A DNA stretch of 64,000 bases from Clostridiaceae bacterium (GTDB lineage: Bacteria > Bacillota > Clostridia > Lachnospirales > Lachnospiraceae), in contig CAJTGE010000030.1 in NCBI GenBank assembly GCA_910575795.1, forward strand, positions 1-64,000, in the 5' to 3' direction. The position numbers were made by a program, and so were the translations under genes. This document shows, one piece after another, positions 62,718 to 64,000 of the stretch (the first letter of the stretch is position 1; each line of letters begins with the position of its first letter). The notes beneath the pieces were generated by a model. That model had not been told where the DNA came from, made no database searches, and was given only the letters and a program-made list of their open reading frames with translations.

Positions 62718-64000
62718 ATGTGCTATATTACTGTATTTGGTCCCACACATTCTGGGAAATCCACTTTGATGGGCTATATTTCTACATTTCAATTTGATGA
62801 TCAGCAATACAAGGGACAATTAAAAGAGATCCGCAAAAAAATTCAGATTACAGGGGAATCCTATTATCAGGATATGGCGCTGGCATATTTTTTTGATACG
62901 GGCCTGGATGAACGTCATAAATATACTTCCGACAACGAGTCTTCTATAGGAACCACAAAAAGAATTCATATCATAGAGGGAGTAGATACAGATATTACCT
63001 ATATTGATACTCCTGGCTCCGACGCTGAAATGAGCAATAAATACAATGGACAGTTTATGGGCGAATACGGTATTTATATTGTGGAAACTGGCCTGTTTGA
63101 ACATCTGAGGGAATACAGCAGTATGGAAGAATACAGGGACATCAAAAAACGTATTTTCGCTCCCCTGTTTTTGTGGAATGCCTATAAGGAAATCAGCAAT
63201 GTGATTATGGTCATTTCCAAGTTTGATCAGATTGCTTTTGATATGGATCTCTTTCACTGGGCAAAAAAAACCATACAAAACTATTTCGAACATGCAGCAG
63301 TCATTCCCATAAGTATCAATGTTTATGCGCGAAAAGGTTACAACATCTACCCGACAGATGAAAAAATTCCAGAATATACCGGCCACTGTCTCATTGACAG
63401 TCTCAGCGAATTAATCAAAAACAAACCAGAAAGAAACAGTACCAATACGGTATTTGCATTTATTGATGCTTTCTTCGAAAACAAAAAAGTTATCCGTGTT
63501 AAAATGCTGAGCGGACAATTGAAAAAAGGAGATATGGTAACTGTAGGTCCCCTGAAAAAAGATAAAGAGAACGATAATGTATTTCTTCAGGGCTATGTGG
63601 AGTCCATCTACGAAAATGGAATACGCATGAGCTGCCTTGAAACAGGACGAATTGGTTCCCTGAAAATAACTGAAATATGCCAGCAGTTATGTAGGAAAAC
63701 AAAACGGAAAAAGGATTATCGGTTTAAGAGTACTACAATTTTATTTGGAAACAGCAGTTTCATTCAAAAGGGAAATCTGGTTCAGCTTACTGTCTCCTTA
63801 GACAATCTGAAAAGCAACGACCTGGAGTCCCTGCTTCAATTCCGCATCAACGACCAGATTGTCATTATCTGGATGGGAAAAAGTATTTTTTCTTCTGTGG
63901 CAGGAATCATAAAAACGAAAAATCAAATCATCCTTACTATCCTGAATCACAGTTCAGAGCCCAGTATGTTTGCTTTGGTTATGGATGAGCACGGCCAGTT
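62718..64000 (+). CDS. EF-Tu/CysN-like translational-type GTPase, partial at window end
   Basis: 427 codons without a stop, continuing past the window. The G-domain is complete: G1 VFGPTHSGKSTLM, G3 ITYIDTPGSDAEM, G4 VMVISKFDQI and a G5-like IPISINVYARKGYNI. Beta-barrel domains follow (DAFFENKKVIRVKMLSGQLK, KKGDMVTVGPL) as in EF-1alpha, EF-Tu and the sulfate-activation GTPase CysN. It is more diverged than a housekeeping factor and the G4 motif is SKFD, not NKxD. GGAGGAAATTAGC precedes ATG 62718. It is coupled to the hexapeptide-repeat gene, so both probably act in one pathway. Confidence 0.7.
   Translation, partial: MCYITVFGPTHSGKSTLMGYISTFQFDDQQYKGQLKEIRKKIQITGESYYQDMALAYFFDTGLDERHKYTSDNESSIGTTKRIHIIEGVDTDITYIDTPGSDAEMSNKYNGQFMGEYGIYIVETGLFEHLREYSSMEEYRDIKKRIFAPLFLWNAYKEISNVIMVISKFDQIAFDMDLFHWAKKTIQNYFEHAAVIPISINVYARKGYNIYPTDEKIPEYTGHCLIDSLSELIKNKPERNSTNTVFAFIDAFFENKKVIRVKMLSGQLKKGDMVTVGPLKKDKENDNVFLQGYVESIYENGIRMSCLETGRIGSLKITEICQQLCRKTKRKKDYRFKSTTILFGNSSFIQKGNLVQLTVSLDNLKSNDLESLLQFRINDQIVIIWMGKSIFSSVAGIIKTKNQIILTILNHSSEPSMFALVMDEHGQ

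Noticed and set aside
1..64000. CRISPR array
   Set aside because: No regularly spaced direct repeats with spacers were seen and there are no cas genes. The RNA-guided nucleases present are TnpB and IscB.
1..64000. tRNA or rRNA genes and an attachment site in a tRNA
   Set aside because: No cloverleaf-like sequence or conserved rRNA stretch was recognised on either strand. A weak tRNA could have been missed without a covariance search.

Overview
The window looks like a large mobile or extrachromosomal element (conjugative plasmid or ICE type) from a gut Clostridia-like Firmicute, most likely Lachnospiraceae. This rests on strong AGGAGG ribosome sites, roughly half GC outside the islands, Rpn/PD-(D/E)XK transposase relics, a Gram-positive VirD4/TraG coupling protein, NlpC/P60 and signal peptidase genes, and the protein family mix. 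No rRNA, tRNA or CRISPR array was seen.

Layout. 0-2.1 kb: an IS200/IS605-type element with a truncated tnpA, an intact tnpB and its 3' omegaRNA. 2.1-16.5 kb: mostly single genes or short operons, many unknown. They include a P-loop kinase-like protein, a frameshifted NUDIX hydrolase, an NfeD/stomatin pair, a double-domain MazF, a zinc-finger/J-domain protein with a membrane AAA+ ATPase, and an orphan TRAP-type binding protein. 16.5-38.9 kb: the element's working genes. These are NlpC/P60, DUF2130, anaerobic ribonucleotide reductase, an IscB element with its omegaRNA, RecR, a transglutaminase-like secreted protein, signal peptidase I, VirD4/TraG, HU and SSB. 39.0-40.0 kb: an element-encoded sigma-70 factor on the minus strand. 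40-50 kb: a decayed zone with a serine-recombinase stub, several broken Rpn genes, a dnaE PHP stub cut by a MITE-like repeat, a broken surface protein, an ISAzo13-type IS and a MazF. 50.3-57.4 kb: a tyrosine recombinase, then an AT-rich cassette bounded by perfect ~91-bp inverted repeats. 57.4-59.5 kb: relics and an IS630 element that itself carries a ~104-bp MITE. 59.5-64 kb: an NhaC-like antiporter, then a hexapeptide-repeat protein with an EF-Tu/CysN-like GTPase that runs off the window.

Two points stand out. First, the 8-mer CCATACTT/C/A lies 30-125 nt ahead of at least 13 genes from 4 to 44 kb, including the sigma factor gene itself. This suggests that the element runs its own sigma regulon. 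Second, the 51.4-57.4 kb cassette pairs a nicotianamine-synthase-like/PLP-decarboxylase fusion and an SHMT-like enzyme with a convergent membrane-anchored STAND-type NTPase. All three are read inward from identical inverted-repeat leaders beside a recombinase. This is the best candidate for an undescribed small-molecule, defence or signalling system.
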